DNA from: Henriciella sp.
GTDB taxonomy: Bacteria > Pseudomonadota > Alphaproteobacteria > Caulobacterales > Hyphomonadaceae
Assembly (NCBI GenBank): GCA_017642885.1
Contig: JAEPOM010000006.1
Coordinates: 100,008 to 164,007, forward strand
DNA length: 64,000 nucleotides
Reading direction: 5' to 3'
The position numbers and the translations under genes are program-made. The notes under the pieces are model-generated. The model was not told the origin of the DNA. It saw nothing but the letters and a program-made list of their open reading frames with translations, and searched no databases. Numbering within the stretch: position 1 is the first letter of the stretch; each line of letters opens with the position of its first letter. Of this stretch, positions 17,891 to 26,553 are shown in pieces.

Positions 17891-18358
17891 CTACAACACC
17901 ACGCACGCAGCGAGCGTGACAACAGTTTCGCGGCTACCCGACCATAGCGAGCCATCATTCATTTCGGCGATGGCCTGAATGCTCTGTGTGCCCGACATTC
18001 GAATGCGCGCATCGACCTTGGCGCGACCCGAGCCAGGTGAGAAGTAGAATTGCGAGATCAGGGGCAGGGGGTTTCGTGGCGACAAGATCGCGACGCGTTT
18101 AACAAAGTCCTCTTTCGTCATCGGGCTGTCGACCTCGACGGAGAGAGGCACTGAATATCCGTTCTCGGCAATTGGCGGCAGTTTGATCGTTACGCGCCCT
18201 TCGGTAACAGGTCGCATGCCAAACAGCTCCCGGCGCGCTTGGTCGAGATCGGCCTGTTCGGCGTGGCTACTCAGCGGCGATGCTGCAATCAACACGGTCC
18301 CGGTCCCCAAAGCGAGGAGGTCTCTCCGGTTAAGGTCCAACCTCGTATTATGCGTCAT
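17891..18358 (-). CDS. soxY: SoxY, sulfur carrier protein with altered C-terminal motif
   Basis: SoxY carries the sulfur substrate on a C-terminal cysteine in the periplasm. The 155-residue protein has a Tat signal (NRRDLLALG at 10-18, cleavage near SSHA) and the family body (SVPLSVEVDSPMT, VKRVAILSPRNPLPLISQFYF, GRAKVDARIRMSGTQSI). The carrier cysteine is kept at residue 152, but the expected GGCGG arm reads AACVV followed by a final leucine and stop. Each glycine codon differs from the one found by a single second-position base change. The start at ATG 18358 overlaps soxX by 11 bases. Whether this protein still carries sulfur is uncertain. Confidence 0.88.
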   Translation of the reverse strand: MTHNTRLDLNRRDLLALGTGTVLIAASPLSSHAEQADLDQARRELFGMRPVTEGRVTIKLPPIAENGYSVPLSVEVDSPMTKEDFVKRVAILSPRNPLPLISQFYFSPGSGRAKVDARIRMSGTQSIQAIAEMNDGSLWSGSRETVVTLAACVVL

Positions 18359-18806
18359 CACCAGAGGCCCTCCGCTCAACCAGATAGGCAACTATATCTT
18401 CGACTTGCTGAGCCGACAAAACAGACTCTCCCGAATAGGCTTCACCAACCTGATGTAGGTCATGAATGCGATAATAGGAGGGCATCAATGCGCCGGGTTG
18501 TACCAATTGATAATCCGCGATCCGCAATCGCAATTGTCCAGCGCTCAATCGATCACCGACCAAAGTTAGATCCGGACCGACATCACCCTGAAACTCTGCA
18601 TCCAATCCATCGACCTGATGGCAGAGAATACAATGCCCCTCATTGCGCGAGACGAACAGCTGTTCCCCGCGGATCGTGTCTCCGGCCGTTTCTGTCAGCG
18701 GCTGGGTGATCGCGTCGCCTAAAATTGTGTTGGCACGAATAAGCGGCGCTTCTTGTGCCCCGCAGGCGGATATAATGAGAACCGCGAGTATACCCACTCG
18801 ACTCAC
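18348..18806 (-). CDS. soxX: SoxX, monoheme c-type cytochrome
   Basis: SoxX forms the SoxAX complex that attaches sulfur compounds to SoxY. The 152-residue protein has one heme site, CILCH at 59-63, preceded by the SoxX-type block GEQLFVSRNEGH and followed by GPDLTLVG. Met108 in ALMPSYY is the likely axial ligand. The leader MSRVGILAVLIISAC ends in a lipobox cysteine at 15. The start is a GTG whose last two bases overlap the fccB stop (GTGA). Confidence 0.92.
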   Translation of the reverse strand: MSRVGILAVLIISACGAQEAPLIRANTILGDAITQPLTETAGDTIRGEQLFVSRNEGHCILCHQVDGLDAEFQGDVGPDLTLVGDRLSAGQLRLRIADYQLVQPGALMPSYYRIHDLHQVGEAYSGESVLSAQQVEDIVAYLVERRASGDDA

Positions 18807-20074
18807 CCGAACGTCTCGCTTGTAATCGTTTCAAACCAAGATCTGGCCTGATCGGCTTCCTGGTTTCGGATAGATTTAACAGCGCTCAACGAGCTTACGC
18901 CACCAGCCTCCGAGACACTCATCAAGATATTGTTTTCATTGGAATAAACGCCTGCAATGGAGATGGCTTCATCGGGCGTGGTAAACGAGTAGCAGGTATT
19001 GGAGAGAATGGTCGCTTGCGGCTCAAGACCAGAGACGAGGCGGGCGACACCCATAGCGCAGACCTTGGCTTGAAGGTTAGCTGAAAATGCTGATTTCGGC
19101 ATTGGAGCGGCGATGGTTGCGTCCCCGATAACGTGGATATTCGCCTGCTGCGTTGATTCGAAAGCGAGCGGATCAATCGGGCACCATCCTGTGCCGTCAC
19201 TCACACCAGCACGATCGGCTATAGATCCAGCCTTTTGTGGAGGGATAATGTTGATCACTGATGCATCGAACGATTCAAAATCCGTTTCGATTGTCTCTGT
19301 CGCGGCATCAACCCGGGAAACAGTCCCATCGTCGCTTGCGCCGCGCCACTCCAGATGATCAGGATAGTGTTCGTCCCACGCTTCCTGAAACAGTGCCTTT
19401 TTTGAGAAACTGTCTTTCGCGTCGAGGACGATCAGTTTGGAGCGAGGTTTCCGAGTTTTCAGATAGTGCGCAATCATGCTTGCCCGCTCATATGGCCCCG
19501 GAGGACATCGGAAGGGCGCTGTCGGGACGCTCATGATGACGGGTTGGCCGTCCTCTAGCGCGTCGAGCTTCTGCCGCAACAATAGAGTTTGCGGACCTGC
19601 TTTCCAGGCATGGGGAAAGATCTGCGCAGCCGCTTCATCATAGCCCTCGAGGGCGTTCCAGCGCATGTCGATCCCGGGTGAGAGGATCAGCCGGTCGTAG
19701 CCGATCGTTTCCGCGTCCGAAACGGTCACCGTCTGAGCCACCGGATCCACGTCGAGGGCCAACGTGTTCAATACGGTTACTCCCAGTCTCCGCAGGCCAT
19801 CGTAACCAAACTGCTGCGCCGATAGTGCGCGATCTGTTCCAAGCACGAGGTTGCTAAATGGGCACGCCGTATAGGTTGCGTTGGCGTCTATGAGGGTAAT
19901 GTTTGAAGAGGGGAGGACCGTCGCTAGCGTCTGGGCTGCACTGGCCCCGCCAAAGCCGCCTCCAATGATCACAATTCTCGCCTTTGCGCGCGCGAAAGCT
20001 GGAGTCGGAAGCGCCAGGGATGCTGTACCCAATCCCATGGCCTTAAGCAGAAAGCGGCGATCCAGCTGCGTCAT
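18803..20074 (-). CDS. fccB: FccB/SoxF, flavoprotein of flavocytochrome c sulfide dehydrogenase
   Basis: This FAD enzyme oxidises sulfide to sulfur or polysulfide and passes electrons to the FccA cytochrome in the periplasm. The 423-residue protein has a Tat leader (DRRFLLKAMG at 5-14, cleavage near AFARA), the GGGFGG dinucleotide motif at 38-43 and a GDA motif at 317-319. The three key cysteines of the family are kept: Cys71 (YTACPFSN, covalent FAD attachment site) and the redox pair Cys190 (FRCPPGPYERA) and Cys361 (SNTCYSF). Its start overlaps fccA by four bases. The assignment is firm. Confidence 0.94.
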   Translation of the reverse strand: MTQLDRRFLLKAMGLGTASLALPTPAFARAKARIVIIGGGFGGASAAQTLATVLPSSNITLIDANATYTACPFSNLVLGTDRALSAQQFGYDGLRRLGVTVLNTLALDVDPVAQTVTVSDAETIGYDRLILSPGIDMRWNALEGYDEAAAQIFPHAWKAGPQTLLLRQKLDALEDGQPVIMSVPTAPFRCPPGPYERASMIAHYLKTRKPRSKLIVLDAKDSFSKKALFQEAWDEHYPDHLEWRGASDDGTVSRVDAATETIETDFESFDASVINIIPPQKAGSIADRAGVSDGTGWCPIDPLAFESTQQANIHVIGDATIAAPMPKSAFSANLQAKVCAMGVARLVSGLEPQATILSNTCYSFTTPDEAISIAGVYSNENNILMSVSEAGGVSSLSAVKSIRNQEADQARSWFETITSETFG

Positions 20075-20418
20075 CGCTCACCCTTGTCTTGATCAAAGTA
20101 ATTAGCGAGCAACTCGATGTCGTCGTCTGAGTACCCTCGTGCCAAGCGGTGCATGACCGTGATGCCATCCGTCTCCGCTCTATACCGCAACAACGAGTCG
20201 CGCAGAGCCTCGGCTCCGTAACCTTTGAGAGAAACGACAGCCGTGCTGGTTTCCGAATGGCACCCAGCGCACGCCAATGCGAGCGACGCCGAACGGTTCG
20301 TCAGCTGCGCGATGCTGGTGTTCTTTACATCGTCATGGTCAGTGACCGAGCCGCCGCACGCTGCTAACCCAAGAAAGGCCAGAAGCAATGCGGCGCCAAG
20401 GGAATGCGATTTAGACAT
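20071..20418 (-). CDS. fccA: FccA-like monoheme cytochrome c
   Basis: The 115-residue protein has a single heme site, CAGCH at 50-54, with Met89 in ITVMHRLARG as the probable sixth ligand, and the C-terminal SDDDIELLANYF typical of class I cytochromes paired with flavocytochrome c flavoproteins. It should accept electrons from FccB. A lipobox (LLAFLGLAAC, Cys21) indicates a lipoprotein. The start ATG at 20418 overlaps the stop of the molybdenum subunit gene by eight bases, so it may also accept electrons from that enzyme; this is inference. Confidence 0.88.
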   Translation of the reverse strand: MSKSHSLGAALLLAFLGLAACGGSVTDHDDVKNTSIAQLTNRSASLALACAGCHSETSTAVVSLKGYGAEALRDSLLRYRAETDGITVMHRLARGYSDDDIELLANYFDQDKGER

Positions 20419-22657
20419 CCCGTAAGTTCTGATCCTTGATTGGAAGCTGACGCACTCGTTTCCCGGTCGCCGCATAGATCGCATTCAGAACTGACGGCGC
20501 TGCCACAGCAATCGTCGGCTCACCGACGCCGCCCCAGAAACCACCGCTCGGCATGATAATCGTCTCGACTTCGGGCATGGCTGCAATTCGCATTGAATCG
20601 AACGTGTCAAAGTTCTGTTCTTGAGCGACGCCGTCGACGAACGTAATCTCTCCGTACAGCATGGCGGAGAGACCATAGACGAAGGAGCCTTCCACCTGGG
20701 CTTCAATCTGCTGCGGGTTCACAGCATGACCAGGATCCGTCGCCGCGACGATACGATCAATTGAGAGCGCGCCGTCATCATCCACAGTGACTTCTGCACA
20801 GGCGGCAACATAAGCCCCAAAGCCATACATCACGCAAAGACCGCGATGCTTCCCATCATCCTGACCCCAGCCGGATCGATCGGCAGCTGCTTCCAAAACG
20901 GCTGCAGCTTGTGGACTGTCCTGCAGGTGTGCGAGGCGGAATTCGAGCGGATCACGGCCTGCTGCGTGCGCCATCTCGTCCATGAAGCATTCTAGATAGA
21001 TCGCGTTCTGGTTCAGGTTCACGCCGCGCCAGAACCCCGGTCGGACGGGCGGATTTCGCATCGCGTGATCGACCAGGAAGTTATCGAAAGAGTATTTTAG
21101 AGTCTGGTCTTCCAACCGCTCGTCCACGCCGGACGGTAACAAGCCCTGGAAGGTCGCATAGTCGACCCCGTCTTGTAGCGCTTGAGGAATAAGCGCGGCA
21201 AGAATAGATTGTCCTGAAATACGTAGATGCATTCCAGTCATGTTGCCATCGGCATCCAAGGCGCCGCGCACTCGCCCTTTGGTGGTCGGGTGAAAGAAGC
21301 CATGCTTCATGTCTTCTTCGCGCGTCCAGAGCAATTTGACTGGCGTACCTGGCATTTCCATTGCGAGCATAACGGCTTGCTGAACGTAATCAGGCGCCCC
21401 GCGTCGACCGAAACCACCGCCAAGATGAATCTTGTAGACCTCACAATCTTCAATCGGCAGACCAGACGCTTCGGATACAGCCGCCAGCGCAGCCTCACCA
21501 TTCTGGGTCGGACACCAAATCTCGCAACGATCGCCTGTAAAGAGCGCCGTTGTGTTCATTGGCTCCATACAAGCATGGTTCTGAAACGGCATATTATACG
21601 TGGCTTCGACAATTTGTGCGGCATTCGCAAAAGCGCCGGCAAGATCACCGCCGCCATTACCAACAAAGGCGTCGTCTGAAGTCAGGCCATCATCGAGCTC
21701 GGCTTCAAAGGCTTCTGTCGAGAAGTCGACGCCGCCTTCCCAAACAATCGGGAGGGCATCCAATGCCGTGTTCGCTTGCCACCAGGTGTCTGCGATCACA
21801 GCGACCGCGTTTTGACCCTCGCCAAACGGATTGTTCAGGGCGACGACTTTTTGAACGCCGGGCATGCCTTCGACCGCGGCTGCATCAAACGATGCAACAG
21901 TGGCTCCAATTTTTGGAGATTGGCGGATCGACGCGCTGAGCAGTTTGTCAGGCGTGGCATCGGTATCCTTGAGCACGTCCTCGAGACCAATATCGGCCCC
22001 ATAGACTTGCTTGCCGATGAGCTTGTCCGCGGTGTCGAGGCGTTTCTTAGCGGCTCCGATGATCTTCCATTCGCTGGGATCCTTGACCGTAACTTCTAGC
22101 GGCGGAGCAAGTTGGGAAGCGGCCTCAGCAACCGCGCCGTAGGTCGTGGTTCGACCAGACTGGCCGTGCGTCACGATGCTGTTTTCCGAGCTACACTCAG
22201 AAGCAGGCACTTCCCATGCGCTCGCAGCAGCTTCAATCAGCATTGCTTTAGCGGCAGCGGCGCCTTCGCGCACATAATCCTGCGAGCCTCGAATGCCTTG
22301 GCTTCCGCCAGTTGAATAGCTGCGCCATACCCGTTCGCGAGCGAGGTTCTCGCCAGGTGTTGGGTAAACTGTCGTAACTTTGTCCCAATCGGCATCCAGC
22401 TCGTCAGCAACCAATTGCGCGAGCCCCGTCAGGGTGCCTTGGCCCATTTCTGACCTCGCGATGCGAACGGTAACCGTGTCGTCAGTATCGATGTGGACCC
22501 ATGCATTGATCTCATCGATCGAAGACGGATCCGCAGTTGCATCCTGATCTGCGCCAGACCCACCGGGGGCGCAGCTTGCAAGGATACCAATCGTCAGGCC
22601 GGTAGCACCGGTACCAACAATGAATCCTCGGCGGGAGAGCATTCCTGTATCAGCCAT
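20411..22657 (-). CDS. Xanthine-oxidase-family molybdenum subunit (IorB-like, molybdopterin-binding)
   Basis: This 748-residue protein is the large subunit of a molybdenum hydroxylase of the isoquinoline 1-oxidoreductase/aldehyde dehydrogenase type. A Tat motif (SRRGFIVG) is followed by a lipobox cysteine at 29 (LASCAPGG), so it should be exported and membrane anchored. Family features include GGGFGRR, the molybdopterin contacts around ECFMDEMAHAAG, and near the C-terminus GGVGEPTIAVAAPS with the catalytic glutamate. The substrate cannot be inferred. Relatives use cytochrome c as acceptor, which fits the overlapping fccA. The paired iron-sulfur subunit lies 12 bases upstream. Confidence 0.9.
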   Translation of the reverse strand: MADTGMLSRRGFIVGTGATGLTIGILASCAPGGSGADQDATADPSSIDEINAWVHIDTDDTVTVRIARSEMGQGTLTGLAQLVADELDADWDKVTTVYPTPGENLARERVWRSYSTGGSQGIRGSQDYVREGAAAAKAMLIEAAASAWEVPASECSSENSIVTHGQSGRTTTYGAVAEAASQLAPPLEVTVKDPSEWKIIGAAKKRLDTADKLIGKQVYGADIGLEDVLKDTDATPDKLLSASIRQSPKIGATVASFDAAAVEGMPGVQKVVALNNPFGEGQNAVAVIADTWWQANTALDALPIVWEGGVDFSTEAFEAELDDGLTSDDAFVGNGGGDLAGAFANAAQIVEATYNMPFQNHACMEPMNTTALFTGDRCEIWCPTQNGEAALAAVSEASGLPIEDCEVYKIHLGGGFGRRGAPDYVQQAVMLAMEMPGTPVKLLWTREEDMKHGFFHPTTKGRVRGALDADGNMTGMHLRISGQSILAALIPQALQDGVDYATFQGLLPSGVDERLEDQTLKYSFDNFLVDHAMRNPPVRPGFWRGVNLNQNAIYLECFMDEMAHAAGRDPLEFRLAHLQDSPQAAAVLEAAADRSGWGQDDGKHRGLCVMYGFGAYVAACAEVTVDDDGALSIDRIVAATDPGHAVNPQQIEAQVEGSFVYGLSAMLYGEITFVDGVAQEQNFDTFDSMRIAAMPEVETIIMPSGGFWGGVGEPTIAVAAPSVLNAIYAATGKRVRQLPIKDQNLRDV

Positions 22658-22669
22658 GTCTCGTATCCC

Positions 22670-23122
22670 TTATGATTTATCGACGGCGAGCTTGATGCCC
22701 TTGCGGACGCGCGCCAGCGTTCCACAGCGACAGATATTGGTGATTTCAGCATCAATATCTTCGTCCGTGGGATTCGGATTGTCGTTCAGCATTCCAGCAA
22801 CCGCCATGATCATACCTGGCTGGCAGTAGCCACATTGAGGAATATCCAGCTCCGCCCAGGCTTCCTGTACGGGGTGGCTGGCATTCTCCGACAAGCCTTC
22901 AATAGTTGTAATTTCTTCCTCACCGGACAGTGCTCCGACTGGATAGACGCATGAGCGAACCGGGCTTCCGTCAATGTGAATGGTGCAGGTTCCGCATTGG
23001 GCGATGCCGCAGCCATATTTTGCTCCGGTCAATCCAACCTGTTCGCGAATTACCCAGAGCAGGGGGGTGTCATCCGCCACATCCACCGTCTTTTTTTCGC
23101 CATTGATCTTGAGTGTCGCCAT
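22670..23122 (-). CDS. (2Fe-2S) subunit of the molybdenum hydroxylase (IorA-like)
   Basis: The 150-residue small subunit transfers electrons between the molybdenum site and the acceptor. It has both iron-sulfur clusters of the family: a plant-type cluster with Cys38, 43, 46 and 58 (YGCGIAQCGTC) and a second cluster with Cys97, 100, 131 and 133 (CGYCQPG and ICRCG). It carries no signal and is likely exported with the Tat-bearing large subunit. ATG 23122 is chosen because GGAGG lies nine bases upstream; an alternative ATG three codons earlier would sit on that site. The 158-base gap to moaE may hold a second promoter. Confidence 0.92.
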   Translation of the reverse strand: MATLKINGEKKTVDVADDTPLLWVIREQVGLTGAKYGCGIAQCGTCTIHIDGSPVRSCVYPVGALSGEEEITTIEGLSENASHPVQEAWAELDIPQCGYCQPGMIMAVAGMLNDNPNPTDEDIDAEITNICRCGTLARVRKGIKLAVDKS

Positions 23123-23280
23123 ACTGTGCATCCTCCAGCACTTGGACGCGGGGACCCCTATAGGTCTCTCCTTCACGCATTGGAGTGAATAATGAGCCAA
23201 TCGTTTACCGAGTAAAGGCTTGAGCAAAAGAAAATCGGAGAAAACGAACGCCCTGGCCGATTATGGGGTCGTTGTGTCGG

Positions 23281-23727
23281 CTAGCGCCACCTTTCGGCAT
23301 CGGCATAGTCCGAATCGCCCGGCTCGATCCAGGCGTCACCCCGATCCGTCTTTTCCCGTTTCCAGAACACCGCTTTGGTCTTCAGATAGTCCATTAGAAA
23401 GTCCGCGGCCTCGAAAGATGCGCGTCGATGTGCAGAGGCTGTGGCAACAAACACAATTGTTTCGCCTGCCTTGATTTCGCCGACGCGGTGTTGGACCAGA
23501 GCATTCACGATCGGCCACCGGGATTGGGCCTCGTCCATCGCGGCTTGAATGCCGTCTTCCGTCATCGGTGAATAGGCCTGGAGAAACAGGTGCTCGACCC
23601 CGCCACTCGTTGCCTTGGAACGAACTATCCCGGAAAAGCTCACGATTGCGCCAGCCCCAGCCGCTTCAGTTTCGAATGCCTTTAGCAGAGCACTCGCATC
23701 GATCGGATCCTCTGATACTTTGAGCAT
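23281..23727 (-). CDS. moaE: MoaE, molybdopterin synthase catalytic subunit
   Basis: MoaE uses the thiocarboxylated MoaD to insert sulfur into precursor Z and make molybdopterin. The 148-residue protein shows VSFSGIVRS, the QHRVGEIKAGE block, ASAHRRASFEAADFLMDYLKTKA and FWKRE with the catalytic lysines. It starts directly after the moaD stop. The last gene in the moa part of the run, it is followed by the molybdenum hydroxylase genes with no visible terminator. Confidence 0.95.
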   Translation of the reverse strand: MLKVSEDPIDASALLKAFETEAAGAGAIVSFSGIVRSKATSGGVEHLFLQAYSPMTEDGIQAAMDEAQSRWPIVNALVQHRVGEIKAGETIVFVATASAHRRASFEAADFLMDYLKTKAVFWKREKTDRGDAWIEPGDSDYADAERWR

Positions 23728-23976
23728 TTATCCGCCCCCAACCGGCGGCATGAACGCTATCTCGTCAGTTTCTGAAATGGAGGTTGCGTCAAAACAGAGC
23801 TCATTGTTTACGGCAATCCGCACGGTCGGCTCGAGCAGCGCGCCTTGTGCGTCAAAGCGCAGATCGAGGAAGTGGCGTAACTCACCAGCGGTCGATATCG
23901 TATCCGGAAGCGTCAACGATTCCTCGGCTGCTCCTGTGATATCGCTCAGGCGACCAAAATAGAGAAGTTTCGCCAT
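23728..23976 (-). CDS. moaD: MoaD, molybdopterin synthase sulfur-carrier subunit
   Basis: MoaD is a ubiquitin-like sulfur carrier of 82 residues. It begins [12 protein letters not shown], keeps VNNELCFD and the IAFMPPVGGG tail, and the terminal Gly-Gly is the site of thiocarboxylation. Its start overlaps the moaA stop by one base. Confidence 0.95.
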   Translation of the reverse strand: MAKLLYFGRLSDITGAAEESLTLPDTISTAGELRHFLDLRFDAQGALLEPTVRIAVNNELCFDATSISETDEIAFMPPVGGG

Positions 23977-25007
23977 TATCCGCCCGTAACAGACATATGC
24001 CGCGGAAGAGCAGGGGCCTCACCGCGGGTATTGATACTGAAATCATGGCGTTCAGGCTTTTTGAACAGTGCCTGATCGAGGCACTCATCAAGCGCGCGAA
24101 CTGGGTCTGCAGACTCTCTGAGCGCGGCGCGAAGATCAATATGATCGTCCTGACCCAGGCACATATAGATACGTCCCGTGCAGGTGACGCGGACGCGATT
24201 GCACCCAGCGCAGAAATTATTCGTCAGCGGCGTGATAAAGCCAAGCTTGCCGCCGGTCTCTTTCACCCGCGCATATCTCGACGGCCCGGCATTCGCATCA
24301 GTTGCCGGAATGTCATTCAACGTCCAGTTTACTTCGAGTTGGTCGCGCACCATGGGCAGCGGAATGTACTGATCGATTCGATCTTCGCCGGTATCGCCGA
24401 GCGGCATGACTTCGATCAAAGTCAGATCCATATCCTTGCCATGCGCCCATTCAATCATTGTTGGGAGCTCGGACAGATTCCCGTGTTTCATTGCGACGGT
24501 GTTGATCTTTATCTTAAGCCCGGCATCGAGCGCGGCATCGATCCCAGCGAGTACCTGCTCCAGCTTACCCCGCCGCGTGATCGCTTCGAATCCCTGCGGG
24601 TCAAGGGAATCGAGTGAGACGTTGATCCGCTTAACGCCGTTCTCCACGAGCAGGTCCGCAAATTGTTCCAGCAGCGTTCCATTTGTGGTGAGCGTTAGCT
24701 CATCCAATCCGTGCCCCAGATATCCGCCGAGACGCTTGATCAGTTCCGGCATCCCACGCCGAACCAGTGGCTCTCCTCCCGTGATCCGGATTTTCTGGAC
24801 ACCGCGACGAATAAACGAGGACGCAACTTGATCCAGCTCTTCAATCGTCAGCAGTTCCTGTTTGGGCAAAAACTGCATCCGTTCAGCCATGCAATAGGTG
24901 CAGCGTAGGTCGCAACGATCGGTCACAGACATCCGCAAATATGTCACCTGACGACCAAACTGATCGACGAGTGGCTTGTGGCTTGGATTGGCAAGTCCGT
25001 CAGGCAT
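23976..25007 (-). CDS. moaA: MoaA, GTP 3',8-cyclase (radical SAM)
   Basis: MoaA starts molybdenum cofactor synthesis by converting GTP to the cyclic precursor with MoaC. The 343-residue protein has the radical SAM cluster CDLRCTYC (Cys32, 36, 39), the C-terminal cluster [18 protein letters not shown] and the terminal Gly-Gly required for activity. ATG 25007 ([10 protein letters not shown]) overlaps the upstream fusion gene by eight bases. A longer frame inside that gene is not supported. moaC, moeA and mog are not in this window. Confidence 0.95.
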   Translation of the reverse strand: MPDGLANPSHKPLVDQFGRQVTYLRMSVTDRCDLRCTYCMAERMQFLPKQELLTIEELDQVASSFIRRGVQKIRITGGEPLVRRGMPELIKRLGGYLGHGLDELTLTTNGTLLEQFADLLVENGVKRINVSLDSLDPQGFEAITRRGKLEQVLAGIDAALDAGLKIKINTVAMKHGNLSELPTMIEWAHGKDMDLTLIEVMPLGDTGEDRIDQYIPLPMVRDQLEVNWTLNDIPATDANAGPSRYARVKETGGKLGFITPLTNNFCAGCNRVRVTCTGRIYMCLGQDDHIDLRAALRESADPVRALDECLDQALFKKPERHDFSINTRGEAPALPRHMSVTGG

Positions 25008-26553
25008 CTGTGAACTCCATTGCGCGATCAAGATCGGCGATAACATCGATATCGACAGCGGACTGAGGTGCCAAGTCTACGGTACGATTTCCGTGTTCCA
25101 GCGAAAGGAACACCGCTTTCGCGCCGCGATCGCCGGAGAGCGCCTCGAGCGCTTCGAAATGCTGGCGTTTGAACAAAGCGGGCGGCGACAAGACACCGGC
25201 GCTATTGGACATCACGCTCGACACTCCCGGGATATCTGCGCAAACACGAAGCGCTTCGATATGCGACGGTTCAACACACGGCATGTCTGCAAGGACGACA
25301 ATCACCTGGTCGAACGAGGACAAATCTTTGAGCGCTTGAATGCCCAGGCGTAGCGTAGTCGACTGCCCTAGATCGGCTTTAGGGTTTTCGATGACCTGCC
25401 ACCCGGTTCGCTCCAAGACGCTTTTTCGCCTCGGGGCATTTGTAGGGACCGCGGCTAGTTTCGTCAGGTTTGGATCGTCAGGAATGTTCGTTGCTGCGCG
25501 TTCAAGGATCGAACGCCCAGACAGCTCTGCTAACAATTTGTCTCCGCTCTCAAACCGACTGGATGCACCCGCAGCCAACATGAGAATGGCCGTGTGTGGC
25601 CGACGGCTAGTGGACTTCGCCGGAAAGAACCCGACAATCTCAGCCATCACGGACAAAGCGAGCATGGACGCATTCCGAAGCGAGGGCACCAGCCCAATAG
25701 GACCTTTTACCCGCGCGATCTCGGCATCTTCGCAACCGGCGTCTTTCAGAGCCGCACACCGCACCGAATGAGTCCTGGCGCTGCCGACGGCTCCTACATA
25801 GAATGCAGGACCGAACAGCGCCTGACGCAAGAGCGGGATCTCCCAATCTTGATCGTGAAATAACAGGACGAAGGCGGTCCAGGCGTCGTCCGAGTTTGCC
25901 GACAGGTCCGACGGCGCCCGAAGTTGCTCGATAGAGGAAAAACCTGCTGCGTGGGCTGTCGCAATATCTTCTTCATCGACGAGTTGAAGATGCGTCGCAT
26001 AGCCGGCCGCGCCACTCACTTTTGCGAGCGCCAACGCATCAGCGCCGCGCCCCGCAATACGAAGTCTGAGTTTTGGGACGTAAGAGAAGACGAGATCGTC
26101 TCCCACAGGTCGGGCTGTATCGGACCCCAACGAGACGTGTCCGTCTAGACGGACGATCAATTCAATTTCTTGTCTCGCGCTTAGACGTTGATACGCAGTG
26201 TTGACGGTATCCGGTTCGGGATCCGGCGCGATGAAGACCTCAATCGCCCCGCCACAGGGCAAGGGGAGATCTACAAACGGCGATCCGGCGCCATATCGCA
26301 GCGCTATGGATTCGCCATCGGCAATTGCGCGGCGAGCTTGGAGCGCCACATCTGCGTCGATGCAACCGCCTGAAATGTAGCCTATGCTTTCTGTGTCGTT
26401 CACGGCCAGCAGTGCGCCTGGCGCTCGGACAGCTCCGCCTTCAGTCGCGGTTACGACGATCAAGGCGCAGCGTTGTCCTGACTCCAGCCACTCAGACAGT
26501 CGCGCAAACACGTCCTCTGCGTGCTCGCCTGAAAGGGAAGTGGCTGTCTGCAT
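25000..26553 (-). CDS. XdhC-MocA fusion: molybdenum cofactor insertion factor plus nucleotidyltransferase
   Basis: The 517-residue product joins two cofactor-maturation activities. Residues 1-320 are XdhC-like ([23 protein letters not shown], a Rossmann [11 protein letters not shown] and [10 protein letters not shown]). XdhC binds sulfurated cofactor and delivers it to xanthine-oxidase-family enzymes. Residues about 322-517 are a MobA/MocA-type nucleotidyltransferase ([10 protein letters not shown] around 325-334, [21 protein letters not shown]), which attaches CMP or GMP to the cofactor; MocA-like CMP transfer fits a xanthine-oxidase-family client. First gene of the run; a structured leader lies 53 bases before its start. 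Confidence 0.9.
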   Translation of the reverse strand: MQTATSLSGEHAEDVFARLSEWLESGQRCALIVVTATEGGAVRAPGALLAVNDTESIGYISGGCIDADVALQARRAIADGESIALRYGAGSPFVDLPLPCGGAIEVFIAPDPEPDTVNTAYQRLSARQEIELIVRLDGHVSLGSDTARPVGDDLVFSYVPKLRLRIAGRGADALALAKVSGAAGYATHLQLVDEEDIATAHAAGFSSIEQLRAPSDLSANSDDAWTAFVLLFHDQDWEIPLLRQALFGPAFYVGAVGSARTHSVRCAALKDAGCEDAEIARVKGPIGLVPSLRNASMLALSVMAEIVGFFPAKSTSRRPHTAILMLAAGASSRFESGDKLLAELSGRSILERAATNIPDDPNLTKLAAVPTNAPRRKSVLERTGWQVIENPKADLGQSTTLRLGIQALKDLSSFDQVIVVLADMPCVEPSHIEALRVCADIPGVSSVMSNSAGVLSPPALFKRQHFEALEALSGDRGAKAVFLSLEHGNRTVDLAPQSAVDIDVIADLDRAMEFTDA

